Shown: one piece after another, positions 33,646 to 41,698 of the stretch
Position numbering within the stretch: the stretch's first letter is position 1
Layout: each line of letters opens with the position of its first letter
DNA from: Cyrtodaria siliqua
Lineage: Eukaryota; Mollusca; Bivalvia; Adapedonta; Hiatellidae
Length of the DNA: 64,000 bases
Assembly (NCBI GenBank): GCA_037043455.1
Contig: JAWPHD010011269.1
Span: 1-64,000, forward strand
Reading direction: 5' to 3'
The notes under the pieces: model-generated
What the model saw: only the letters and a program-made list of their open reading frames with translations
The model's database searches: none
Told to the model about the DNA's origin: nothing
Program-made: the position numbers and the translations under genes

Positions 33646-34416
33646 ATGGAACAAAAAATTGTATTATCAACAGAAAAAGCTTCAATAATTAATAGCTCAA
33701 ATACACCGAGTAATTTTACAACTGTATTTGACAGACCATTAATATTAGGCAAGAACAAACAGTATGGCATCGGACTTGATAAGATTAATTCCATGACTTA
33801 CTCATGGTATAATATTAGTGAGGATTTTAATAACAAAGTGATAAGGTATCATAATGGAACAGATTGGAAAAGTATTATTTTTACAAATGGAAATTACAGT
33901 TATGCTGATATCGATAATTACATAAAAGAAGCATTGACTGTAAACGGTGATTTAACCGATGACCCGCCAGTCCCGCCTGTTCCGATAAGAATTGAGTTTG
34001 ATTTATCAAGTTTCAAATGTTTGGTTACCGTTCTTAATAACTTTGTACTTGATTTGAGAGAATCAAACTTTCACACCTTGATCGGGTTTGACAAAGATGC
34101 AGTCATCAGAGAAACTAAATTTGGAACTGTAACACCGAACATAACAAATTCTATCGATACGTTGTATATCCACTGTGATTTGATAAGTAATTCTATTGTT
34201 GATGGATCATACGGGGATGTCATTTATGAAATAAGTACAGCTGATCTCACAAGATCATATCCTTTCAAAGATGAACCGATAAGAGTCGGGTTCTGTGAAG
34301 TAAACAAAACGATCATTAACAGTATTAATATTTACATAACCGATTTCTCCGGTAAAATTATTAATCTTAATGGTGTCCACACATCATTTCGATTTGTTTT
34401 GAAGGAATTAATGTAA
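33646..34416 (+). CDS. Penton-type minor capsid protein (PY-like)
   Basis: A 256-residue intact frame, starting directly after ATCCTATATTATATG. A beta-rich protein with the segments SNFTTVFDRPLIL near the N-terminus, LIGFDKDAVI mid-protein and LYIHCDLISNSIVDG, ending in a hydrophobic FRFVLKEL strand. This matches the single-jelly-roll minor capsid (penton) protein of Polintons, found just before the major capsid gene. It would close the five-fold vertices. The order of conserved blocks supports the call; no structure was checked. It has no breaks. Confidence 0.75.
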   Translation: MEQKIVLSTEKASIINSSNTPSNFTTVFDRPLILGKNKQYGIGLDKINSMTYSWYNISEDFNNKVIRYHNGTDWKSIIFTNGNYSYADIDNYIKEALTVNGDLTDDPPVPPVPIRIEFDLSSFKCLVTVLNNFVLDLRESNFHTLIGFDKDAVIRETKFGTVTPNITNSIDTLYIHCDLISNSIVDGSYGDVIYEISTADLTRSYPFKDEPIRVGFCEVNKTIINSINIYITDFSGKIINLNGVHTSFRFVLKELM

Positions 34417-34426
34417 CATAAGTTAT

Positions 34427-34849
34427 ATGGCATGTTTAAAAAAAGTTTATGACACTAGCACGGGAACATATACTCACGTTGATCGATTAACTGGAGCTGG
34501 TATATTTGACATTCTTTCAAAAGTCGGATCAAAGATATTCAGCGAGTCTGTGAAAACAGCAGGCAAGAAAGCATTAGAAACTGCTGGCAAGCAAATCATA
34601 GAAAGCGGCTCTAAAAATGAAGTAGGAAAAATGGCTGCTGATAAATTAGTTTCAGTTATTAAACCTAGTAAACCAAAAGGAGAGATGATTCTAAAAGAAC
34701 TTACAAAGGCTGATAACAAAAAAGAAGTTGTAGCTGAAACTGAAGAAGATGTAGCTGGGACTGAAGAAGATGTAAATGCAAAAATTAATAGATTACTTTC
34801 CGGAAGGGGAATTCATGTGAGAATTAATCGATTAATTAATAAAAAATAA
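34427..34849 (+). CDS. Small virion protein with amphipathic helix, pVI-like candidate
   Basis: A 140-residue intact frame. A GAGIFDILSKVGSKIF block begins near residue 23, a Lys/Ala-rich helical stretch follows to about 65, then an acidic repeat (AETEEDVAGTEEDV) and an Arg-rich end (GRGIHVRINRLINKK). It lies between the minor and major capsid genes, where many Polintons carry a small minor capsid or membrane-active protein. The adenovirus pVI comparison is by position and helix type only. Confidence 0.5.
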   Translation: MACLKKVYDTSTGTYTHVDRLTGAGIFDILSKVGSKIFSESVKTAGKKALETAGKQIIESGSKNEVGKMAADKLVSVIKPSKPKGEMILKELTKADNKKEVVAETEEDVAGTEEDVNAKINRLLSGRGIHVRINRLINKK

Positions 34850-34870
34850 TCTAATTACTAGTATAGATAG
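34850..34870 (+). promoter_or_regulatory. TCTAA start-codon motif before the capsid gene
   Basis: TCTAATTACTAGTATAGATAG precedes the ATG at 34871. The spacing from TCTAA to ATG (21) is a little longer than the 15-18 seen elsewhere. Confidence 0.5.
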
Positions 34871-36141
34871 ATGTTTCGAAGTAATCAATATAATACTAGA
34901 TATGAACATGTGCCTATTCAGTTAGATACCCCAATAACACAACCAGGAAATGCTACCAGGCAAATGAAAAGTGGTTATCAGTTTACGTTAAATAACAGAA
35001 GTTCTTACTTTGATTGGTATAACGCATATTTTGAAATCAGTTTTCGCGTAAACAAACTTGCTGATGGAGCCAATTTTGCAGCCGCCGATGAAATTGCTCT
35101 AATTAACGATGCAGCTTCATTGATTGATCAAATGCAAGTAAAGCAAAATGGAAAAATAGTTTACGATGGAAATAATCTTCACAGATTTGTCAATGTCAAA
35201 AGCTTGCTTGAAATTTCTGACGATTATGCAAAGACAACCGGAACAAACGAATTATTTTATTTAGATAATACAGCTGCTGCAGAATCTCGAGATGATCAAG
35301 CTGGTTATAATTCGGGATTTGCGATTCGTCATGCTTTAATCATAACTAATCAAAAAGTTGACTCTATAATCCCATTAAATAAATATTCCTTCTTTGGGGG
35401 TTTGGAAACAAACATGCTTTCTCCTAGTCAGATTCAAATCAGCTTGCAGCTAACAGATGATAATGTACTAATTTTCAAAGCTGGTGGTGATGATGCGGAG
35501 TAGTTATTAATAAATTAGTTTTGTGGATACCCAGAATGATATTTAACTCCGATGGTTTAAGTTACATAATGACAAATCATATGATATCAACAAGATGGAC
35601 TTACCTCCGTGAAATGATACAAGACAGCGGAAGTTCTGATCTAACTGAAACCGTATTTAGAATAACGGCTGGAGTCAAAAGTCCAAAACACGTTTTTGTG
35701 TATTTGCAAAGGGCTGACAAGAGTTCTTCTCGAACACAAAATCCTCACCTTTTGGATACGTTTAAGGTAAATGCTGCTAATACTAATTGCTATTTACAAT
35801 CAGCTAGACTGGAAGTTGGAAATGGAGTTTATTATCCAGAAACTCAATACAGTTACGATAATATCATAAGAATATTCAGAGATGTTATTAATTATTCTTA
35901 CAAGCAAAATGATAAAAACACCGGAACTTTACTCAATGTAGGTAATTTTAAAAATCTTTTCGGAATGATATATTTCGATTTGTGTTACAAGGAAAATGAA
36001 GTTAGTATTGATCCAAAACAACTAAATCTGAAATATAAATTAAATATACCTCCTGCTGCTCGATATAAAGTTTATGCTCTGGTTCTCTATGAAGTAGATG
36101 TTGTTATTGATACTGTCGGGAATGAATTGGTAATAGTTTAA
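34871..36141 (+). pseudogene. MCP: Double-jelly-roll major capsid protein, frameshifted
   Basis: Major capsid protein of the Polinton virion. The first frame (34871-35503) carries the blocks SSYFDWYNAYFE, KQNGKIVYDGNNLHRFVNVK and IIPLNKYSFFGGLE. The second frame, open from 35494 to 36141, carries the wall segment with LWIPRMIF, then WTYLREM, HVFVYLQRADKSS, LEVGNGVYYPE and VDPKQL-like blocks. The order and length (about 420 codons) match Polinton hexon-type capsid proteins. The frames are joined by a -1 shift between about 35494 and 35503. There is no slippery heptamer there, so I treat it as a mutation. Without repair it yields only half a capsid protein. Confidence 0.9.
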
Positions 36142-36158
36142 TCTAACTTATAATATAT
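36142..36158 (+). promoter_or_regulatory. TCTAA start-codon motif before 36159
   Basis: TCTAACTTATAATATAT ends at the ATG. The motif begins one base after the capsid stop codon. Confidence 0.6.
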
Positions 36159-36845
36159 ATGACTTACATAAATTATTCAGTAAATTTAACAGATGGACAG
36201 AAACAAAGTTTAGCAAAGGCTTATGAAAACAAAAGTGAATTAACACTCAGGTTAAAAAATAACCAACTAACTGGGAATTTTCTTTTGCTGCTAACAGCTA
36301 CTCAAATTAACAATATTAACAAAGCTAAATCTGATGGACGGGGATTAGACATAAATATATCAAAATCGCAGATGAGATCCCAGTCTAAAAATGGAGGCTT
36401 TTTAGGTGCATTACCTGGTTTGTTAACTAAAACAATATTACCAACAGTTGCTAGATTTGCTCCAAAGATATTAGGACCTCTAGCAACTGGGGCACTTAGT
36501 GGTCTGACAAGTACTGGAATTGGTAAAATATTTGGAAATGGAATGGTAACTGTTTCTGCTGATAAAAAATAAACACTTCTAAAATCAGATAAATTAACAG
36601 CTGCACAAAAAAATAAAATAGCAAAGTCAAAAGGTCACTGCCCTGTTAAACTAACTAAAAAACAACAACAGGGCGGAGGATTTCTTGGAATGCTTGCATC
36701 ATTAGGAATTCCATTGATTGGATCTCTTATTAGTGGTTTAACTGGAAAAGGTTTGCAAGTAGATAGAAGAGGACAAGGTTTGCAAGTAGACTCACAAATC
36801 AGGCCATACAGAAGTATCCCATTCATAAAAAAAATTAAATTTTAA
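36159..36845 (+). pseudogene. Duplicated-domain Polinton protein with in-frame stop
   Basis: The frame runs to a TAA at 36570-36572 and continues, in the same frame, to a TAA at 36843-36845 (about 228 codons). Each half has an LTA(T/A)Q block, a lysine-rich segment, and a GGFLG block leading into a hydrophobic Gly/Pro/Ala-rich stretch. The second half ends with GKGLQVD repeats and YRSIPFIKK. Proteins of this kind occur next to the capsid genes of other Polintons and look membrane-active. The stop may be a recent mutation or mark two genes. The function is unknown. Confidence 0.65.
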
Positions 36846-36858
36846 AAATGAACCTATA

Positions 36859-36873
36859 TCTAACTTAGATATA
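36859..36873 (+). promoter_or_regulatory. TCTAA start-codon motif before the protease
   Basis: TCTAACTTAGATATA reads directly into the ATG at 36874. Confidence 0.6.
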
Positions 36874-37272
36874 ATGAAATGGGTTAAGCAGCTAGGTATA
36901 CAGAACTTCAGTGGGGTGTACAGCAAAAACAAATTACCAGCAAAACAAAATAAACAAGAATGTGGTATTACTAATCTTGATGATCATATTGGACCCGGCA
37001 CACACTGGACTTGTTACTATGATAATTATTACTTCGATCCGTTTGGCTTGAGCCCACCAAAAGAAGTTTTAGCGTACATGTCTGATATAAAATACAACTC
37101 TATTCAATACCAAGATAAAACAAGTGTTCTGTGTGGATATTTCTGTCTGTTTTTCATTAAAAAGTTACAAAAAGGAAATAGCACGTATGATATTCTTTAC
37201 AAATTATTAAAACCATACAAACCAATAGAAAATGAAAACATTATAAAATCATATTTTGTAAACGAAGTTTAA
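36874..37272 (+). CDS. PRO: Adenain-like cysteine protease
   Basis: A 132-residue intact protein of the adenovirus-type (Ulp1-fold) virion maturation proteases. Catalytic residues appear in family order: His44 (GTHWTCY), Asp55 (YYFDPFG), Gln80 and Cys87 ([11 protein letters not shown]). The Gln-to-Cys spacing of seven equals that of adenain. The length is on the short side of the family. It would process capsid precursors. It sits between the small virion protein and the PLA2 gene in the rightward block, with a TCTAA motif at its start. Confidence 0.93.
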   Translation: MKWVKQLGIQNFSGVYSKNKLPAKQNKQECGITNLDDHIGPGTHWTCYYDNYYFDPFGLSPPKEVLAYMSDIKYNSIQYQDKTSVLCGYFCLFFIKKLQKGNSTYDILYKLLKPYKPIENENIIKSYFVNEV

Positions 37273-37288
37273 TCTAATCATATTATAT
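37273..37288 (+). promoter_or_regulatory. TCTAA start-codon motif before the PLA2 gene
   Basis: TCTAATCATATTATAT ends at the ATG at 37289. It overlaps the spacer right after the protease stop codon. Confidence 0.6.
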
Positions 37289-37750
37289 ATGAGTTACTGT
37301 ATTAAAGAAAAGATGGTTACTGAAAATATTAATCCTCAGTATGTTTTAGCAAAAAATGGTAGAAAAATGTTAAGAGCAACTTGTGCGTCTTGTGGTATTA
37401 CTAAAACAAAGTTTGTTAAAAACACAGAAGGTGGAAATATTGATATTCATAAAGCTTTGCTCCCTTTGCTACCCAAAAAAGGGCTAACACTTCCTGGTTA
37501 TAAATACTGCGGTCCTGGTAATCCACTTGATAGCGGAGAACCGGTAAATGAATTGGATGCTGTTTGTAAAGATCATGATTATTGCTATGACGAAAATCCT
37601 AGTAATAAATCAACGTGTGATAAAAACATGCTTGCTGGTTTGAAATCTAGTAAGTCTAAAACTATCGGAGAAAAGATTGCTAAGAATTTGATAGTAAAAC
37701 CAGCCATTAGTACAAAATATAAACTTGGTCTTGGAAACTCAAAAAACTAG
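37289..37750 (+). CDS. Zinc-ribbon/phospholipase A2-domain protein
   Basis: A 153-residue intact frame. Residues 1-45 look like a small zinc-ribbon domain (TCASCG retained; the first pair reads CIKEK and has lost a Cys). Residues about 68-115 form a PLA2 core: calcium loop YCGPGNPL (73-80), catalytic pair His96-Asp97 in CKDHDYCY, and further Cys. This arrangement resembles the PLA2 domain of parvovirus VP1, which breaches endosomal membranes during entry. The same role here is inference. The frame ends at a TAG directly after the slippery sequence A AAA AAC, and the integrase frame follows in -1. Confidence 0.85.
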   Translation: MSYCIKEKMVTENINPQYVLAKNGRKMLRATCASCGITKTKFVKNTEGGNIDIHKALLPLLPKKGLTLPGYKYCGPGNPLDSGEPVNELDAVCKDHDYCYDENPSNKSTCDKNMLAGLKSSKSKTIGEKIAKNLIVKPAISTKYKLGLGNSKN

Positions 37751-37825
37751 AAAAGGCGTTGAAATGGACTGACAAGTTAGCAGATGAACTTCATAAACCT
37801 ATACGAAGAAAGTTCACTCAACGCC
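37741..37825 (+). promoter_or_regulatory. -1 ribosomal frameshift signal (PLA2 to integrase)
   Basis: A canonical slippery heptamer A AAA AAC is at 37741-37747, in phase with the PLA2 codons and just before its TAG (37748-37750). A 7-nt spacer (37748-37754) follows. An 8-bp stem is formed by GGCGTTGA (37755-37762) with TCAACGCC (37818-37825), and a 7-bp inner stem by TGAACTT (37785-37791) with AAGTTCA (37810-37816). The -1 frame after the slip is exactly the integrase frame, which has no ATG near its start. All three parts of a -1 PRF site are therefore present; function is inferred. Confidence 0.8.
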
Positions 37826-38697
37826 GTGTGATTGTTAATGAAATTGATAAAATATGGTCTGCTGATTTGGTTGATATGCAATCGTTTTCAAAGTATAAGA
37901 AAGGTACTAAATATTTGCTTACTGTTATTGATTTATTTAGTAAATTTGCTTGGGCTATACCCGTTCCAAATAAAACTGGTTTAGAAATTACTAAAGCGTT
38001 CCAACAAATAATGAGTACAGAAAGACAGTGTAAATTGTTGTGGGTTGATCAAGGTGTGGAATTTTACAACAAAACGTTTAAGCAATTTCTTGATGATAAT
38101 AATATCGAAATGTATCACACGTTTAATTTTGGAAAAGCTGTAGTAATTGAACGATTTAACAGAACATTAAAAGAGAGGATGTGGAAATATTTTACAGCCA
38201 ACAATACAAATACGTATTTAGGCGTGCTTCAGGCGATAGTTGATAAGTATAATAATACAAAACATCGGAGTATTAAAATGACACCAACTGAAGCTAGTGA
38301 TGAGAAAAATAAAAGAACAGTGTATTTCAACTTGTATGGAAAAATGAGAAGTAATCAAATTAAACCAAAGTTTAAAAAAGGGGATAATGTTAGAATCAGC
38401 AAATATATAAGAACGTTTGAGAAAGGTTATACCCCAAATTGGACTGAAGAAATATTTATTGTTGATGAAATTCAAAACACAAATCCTGTGACATACAAAA
38501 TAAAAGATTTAAACAACGAAAACATTGACGGAAGTTTTTATGAATTAGAAATGATAAAAGCAAAGCAAGAAATATTCAGGATTGAAAAAGTAATACGACG
38601 TGATTACAGAAAGAAACAAGCATTGATTAAATGGAAGGGTTATAATGAGGATTTTAATAGTTGGGTCTCATTTAAGGATATTGAAAATATTAAATAA
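37747..38697 (+). CDS. INT: Retrovirus-like integrase with chromodomain
   Basis: The DDE integrase that inserts the element. The frame is open from 37723 and has no ATG before the catalytic core, so the start is set at the frameshift. Counting from the Leu/Met codon at 37759, Asp36 (SADLVDM), Asp97 (VDQGVEF) and Glu131 (VIERFNR) form the triad, with the 34-residue Asp-Glu separation usual in Polintons. The C-terminus (about 275-312) is a chromodomain with a [11 protein letters not shown] core. The HHCC zinc domain of retroviral integrases is missing. The frame is intact to the TAA at 38697, in contrast to the broken polymerase. Confidence 0.93.
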   Translation, partial: LEKALKWTDKLADELHKPIRRKFTQRRVIVNEIDKIWSADLVDMQSFSKYKKGTKYLLTVIDLFSKFAWAIPVPNKTGLEITKAFQQIMSTERQCKLLWVDQGVEFYNKTFKQFLDDNNIEMYHTFNFGKAVVIERFNRTLKERMWKYFTANNTNTYLGVLQAIVDKYNNTKHRSIKMTPTEASDEKNKRTVYFNLYGKMRSNQIKPKFKKGDNVRISKYIRTFEKGYTPNWTEEIFIVDEIQNTNPVTYKIKDLNNENIDGSFYELEMIKAKQEIFRIEKVIRRDYRKKQALIKWKGYNEDFNSWVSFKDIENIK

Positions 38698-38733
38698 GGG
38701 CTTAAAAATAATAACATATAATATTATTATATA

Positions 38734-39047
38734 ATGGGACAAGAAAGATTAGAAAAGGTTTGCAGAAAACTTAACAATTTAAAAGATAAATATAGAAGAG
38801 AATTGATGAGAGGCAGGCAACTCCAAGTAGAATATGAAGTAGTTCGTGATGATTTTATGGACACTAAAAACGACGATTGCTGGTTGAAATGGATAATTAT
38901 GAACGCGAGCTGAATAGTAACAGAGAAGAGCTTCTTGAACTGAAATACAAAATAGCAAAGTGTAGGAAAATAAAATACTCCATAGTAAAAAATGATATGC
39001 AGAGCGACGATGAAGACTACTGCCCGGTTCCGTCTGACTTTGCTTAA
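38734..39047 (+). pseudogene. Small coiled-coil protein ending in the TIR, frameshifted
   Basis: It starts at 38734 after GGGCTTAAAAATAATAACAT and ATTATTATATAATG. A helical, charged N-terminal part (LEKVCRKLNNLKDKYRRE) stops at a TGA near 38911 because of a frameshift around 38885. The next frame continues through ERELNSNREELLELKYKIAK to an acidic tail SDDEDYCPVPSDFA that ends at 39045-39047. The tail is encoded inside the right terminal repeat, so a copy of it also lies, orphaned, in the left repeat. No function is known. The promoter context groups it with the polymerase. Confidence 0.6.
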
Positions 39048-39393
39048 CGAGTTGCAAATGCTATTGAAAAACTTCGCCGAAAGTAGATTCGACGAAAGTA
39101 GACATAAAATAAAATTGCGCTCTCCTAACGAGTTGCAAATGTTATGTTATTAAAATAGCAAACCGGATTGATAAGTAGTATAGAAACTGGTGGTATGAGG
39201 CGGAGTTTTCCAGAGCGGGGTTGCTTGAGAAAACTGTTGAAATATGTTGGGGTGTTGATTTAGGCGTGACTTACATTTAGATCTTGGTGGTGTAAATGAG
39301 AGTTACGCCTGAGTACCCCCCTGGCATATTTCACAGTTGTTCTCATTCCCCGCGAGGGAAAACTGGCCTGGTACCCCCAGTTTCTATACTACT
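38989..39393 (-). repeat. Polinton right terminal inverted repeat, 405 bp
   Basis: Inverted counterpart of 23791-24195 (six substitutions in 405 bases). It ends in TTTCTATACTACT. Its inner 59 bp are coding for the acidic tail of the last gene. Confidence 0.97.
39174..39393. repeat. Terminal palindrome inside the right TIR
   Basis: AGTAGTATAGAAACTGG begins at 39174 and its complement ends at 39393. The 220 bp fold on a centre near 39283 (TTAGATCTTGGTGG), with AGGCGTGACTTACATTTA pairing to AGGCGTAACTCTCATTTACA across the centre. Confidence 0.85.
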
Positions 39394-39399
39394 GTTCAA
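39394..39399. other. Polinton target-site duplication, right
   Basis: GTTCAA, identical to 23785-23790. Confidence 0.95.
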
Positions 39400-39892
39400 C
39401 TGATGTGTATCCTTTTAGGTTGTTTAAACGGTCCTCCGATTTTAGGGCCTATCTGGGTTTGTGGGCAAAACACGTACTTAGTGGGATGAATCCATTACGT
39501 GGTCCAATTATTAACCTAGTTTAAACATATTTTATTACTTATGTTACAGAGAATGAACATCATATGATAATACATATTTATATATAACATACGCAAATGG
39601 ATTGAACTACAAGTTATAACAACATTAGTTACAGTTCTCTCCATACCCTCAATATTGATATATTCTTTATACCGGAATGAAATATAATAACATTTGTAAT
39701 ATGGGTGAATTTGAAAAAAATAATAATAATAGAAACTATAGAAAGAAATAACACAAAAAGGTGAGAAAAAAAATGGAGGGGGAAAACCCCCGCCTGATAA
39801 TCCTGCCCTGCCGCCCATCTCTATTGAAACCCTACATTCGCCCAACATATTGTTCGAATTAAAGCACCGACAGCTACGTGTAACAAACTTTT
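39400..39892 (-). other. Right flank and probable 3' UTR of outer LINE
   Basis: The first ~130 bp are unassigned host DNA. From about 39530 the minus strand reads as the non-coding tail after the outer LINE's RT frame, including a C/G-rich GGCGGGGGTTTTCCCCC hairpin near 39778-39800. The element end cannot be placed exactly. Confidence 0.4.
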
Positions 39893-41452
39893 CTAATAAA
39901 TTACTCGAAATTGAAAACGTTGAGTGTTTTTGATATATTTTTGAAATTCTTGAAAAATAAATTGATTTTGATCGATAGAGACATCTGAATTGCCGAACAG
40001 CAATTTTCGTGTACTTAAGGGGTGAAATCCACGAGTATTGGTAAAAAGCTGATGCCTTTCATTCCTAAAACGGTTACATCGGAAAATAAAATGCTCTGCA
40101 TCTTCAAATTCATTTCCACAAATACAAATCGGATTATCCCTTAGATGGTTAATATATAGATCAGCGTTTAAGTTACTGCAATTTTTTCTTAAACGGGCAT
40201 GTTGAACTGCTAGGTATCTTTCGCCGTACAAAAAGAACTTGGGTACAAATTGAGGTTTAAAATGCTCTTTCAGTTTGCTTTTGAAGGTTAAAAGTGAAGG
40301 TGATTCACGAATACATATATCAAGTTCGTTCCATAGTGTAAGTGCGGAAGGAATAATTGACCTTGAGTACAATTCTGTACGTCTGGATAATGTTACAAAA
40401 TTGGAGTTATTTCTTAAATTATAAGGGTTTGAATCGGATATAGCTGAAGGAAATATTTCGTTCCAAAAGCTAGGTAAGTCTCCATTTTTTTCTTTATAAA
40501 CTAAAATAAGTTTTTGTATTTTTCTCTTCCAAAGAAACCCAACCAATTTCATTTAATAACTTTTCTATAGATACAGAACGCGTGAGACCCGTTACGATTC
40601 TTGCGGCTTCATATTTTTTTTTTTTTCAAGAGTATGCTTTTCATAAATAAAACAATTATCCCATACTATTGATGCATATTCTAATATAGGTCGAAGATAA
40701 GATATATATATTTGGTTTAGAGTTTTGCGTTTCAAATTAAATTTCATCAATCTCATTGAACCGAGAACTTTGGAAGCTGAAGATACGATATTTGAAATAT
40801 GCTCATGCCAGGTCCCATCATTACTAAATGTTATTCCAAAATATTTATGGTGGTCAACGTATGTAAGCTGTGTATTATTAAAAAGTAAAGCTGGCATTTG
40901 TCTCTCTATCAGAGAACAGAACATAACTTCCGTTTTAGACGGATTGAAATTGACTAGCCACTGTTTTGCCCAAATAGAGATCTTTCGCAAATCGTTGTTA
41001 ATTACAGTTTCCATGTATTTAGTGTCCGATGTAGATACTGTAAGAGAGCTATCGTCAGCAAAAAGTCTAGTTGTGCTAATTAAATAATCAGCAATATCAT
41101 TTACATAAATTAAAAACAATAGCGGTCCTAGAACAGAACCTTGTGGTACACCTGAATTTAAGTATTTTATTTCTGAAAAGAAAGACTGGACAAAGACCCT
41201 TTGATTTCGATTTGTCAAATAGTTAATTATCCATTTAATTAGATTGCCTAATATTCCGTGTTGACGAAGTTTGAAAATTAAACCTTTATGCCACACACGA
41301 TCGAATGCCTTTGACATATCACCAAATACCATGCATGTAGACTTTTTTTCATCAATAGCTTTACATATTTGATTGTAAATGTCAATTAGTTGATAAACGG
41401 TGGAATAACCGGGTAAGAAACCAGACTGCTTTTCATATATTAGATTGTTTGT
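39893..41452 (-). pseudogene. Outer LINE: RT catalytic half and C-terminus
   Basis: The upper frame (to about 40592) holds the RT fingers/palm: SAKxxDRVWH-like MSKAFDRVWHKGL, NSGVPQGSVLGPLLF and the catalytic FADD box in TTRLFADDSS. A frameshift in a poly-T tract near 40610-40625 leads to the second frame 39893-40552. That frame ends with a Cys/His segment (ICICGNEFEDAEHFIFRC) common at the C-terminus of these LINEs. It would copy LINE RNA at the nicked target. Confidence 0.85.
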
Positions 41453-41465
41453 ATGTAAATAATTA
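41453..41465. other. 13-bp target duplication of inner LINE, left
   Basis: ATGTAAATAATTA, repeated exactly at 49423-49435, flanks the inner LINE. The outer LINE's coding sequence is continuous across it. Confidence 0.9.
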
Positions 41466-41698
41466 AATGAATGAATGAATGGTGTTTTACGGCACGTCGA
41501 CACATAAATAGGTCATATTGTGCGCAAAAACTGATTAAATAATGATGAAATGAAGGATTAATTAAAAATAATGCAAACATATAAAGATAAAAATATTAAA
41601 ATATAAGGGATGATATGGTAGTAATACAAAGTATATATGTAAAACAACAATACCCGAAAACGGGCATACAAAAAAAGGTAAATATATAGAAGAACATA

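Larger units (their letters stand above)
23791..39393. mobile_element. Polinton/Maverick (adintovirus-like) element, 15.6 kb
   Basis: The element is complete end to end: 405-bp inverted terminal repeats, a 6-bp target duplication, and the full Polinton hallmark set (protein-primed polymerase B, integrase, packaging ATPase, adenain-like protease, major and minor capsid proteins). Genes form two groups. Polymerase and the core-block proteins read mainly leftward, and the virion, maturation and integration genes read rightward, with divergent start regions at 28026-28092 and 30781-30827. Most gaps are 10-50 bp. Seven genes carry stops, frameshifts or an insertion, so this copy cannot be autonomous. 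TIR identity of about 98.5 percent says it is not very old. Confidence 0.97.

Noticed and set aside
35494..35503. Programmed frameshift in the major capsid gene
   Set aside because: No slippery heptamer or stem is visible, unlike the integrase junction; a mutation is simpler.
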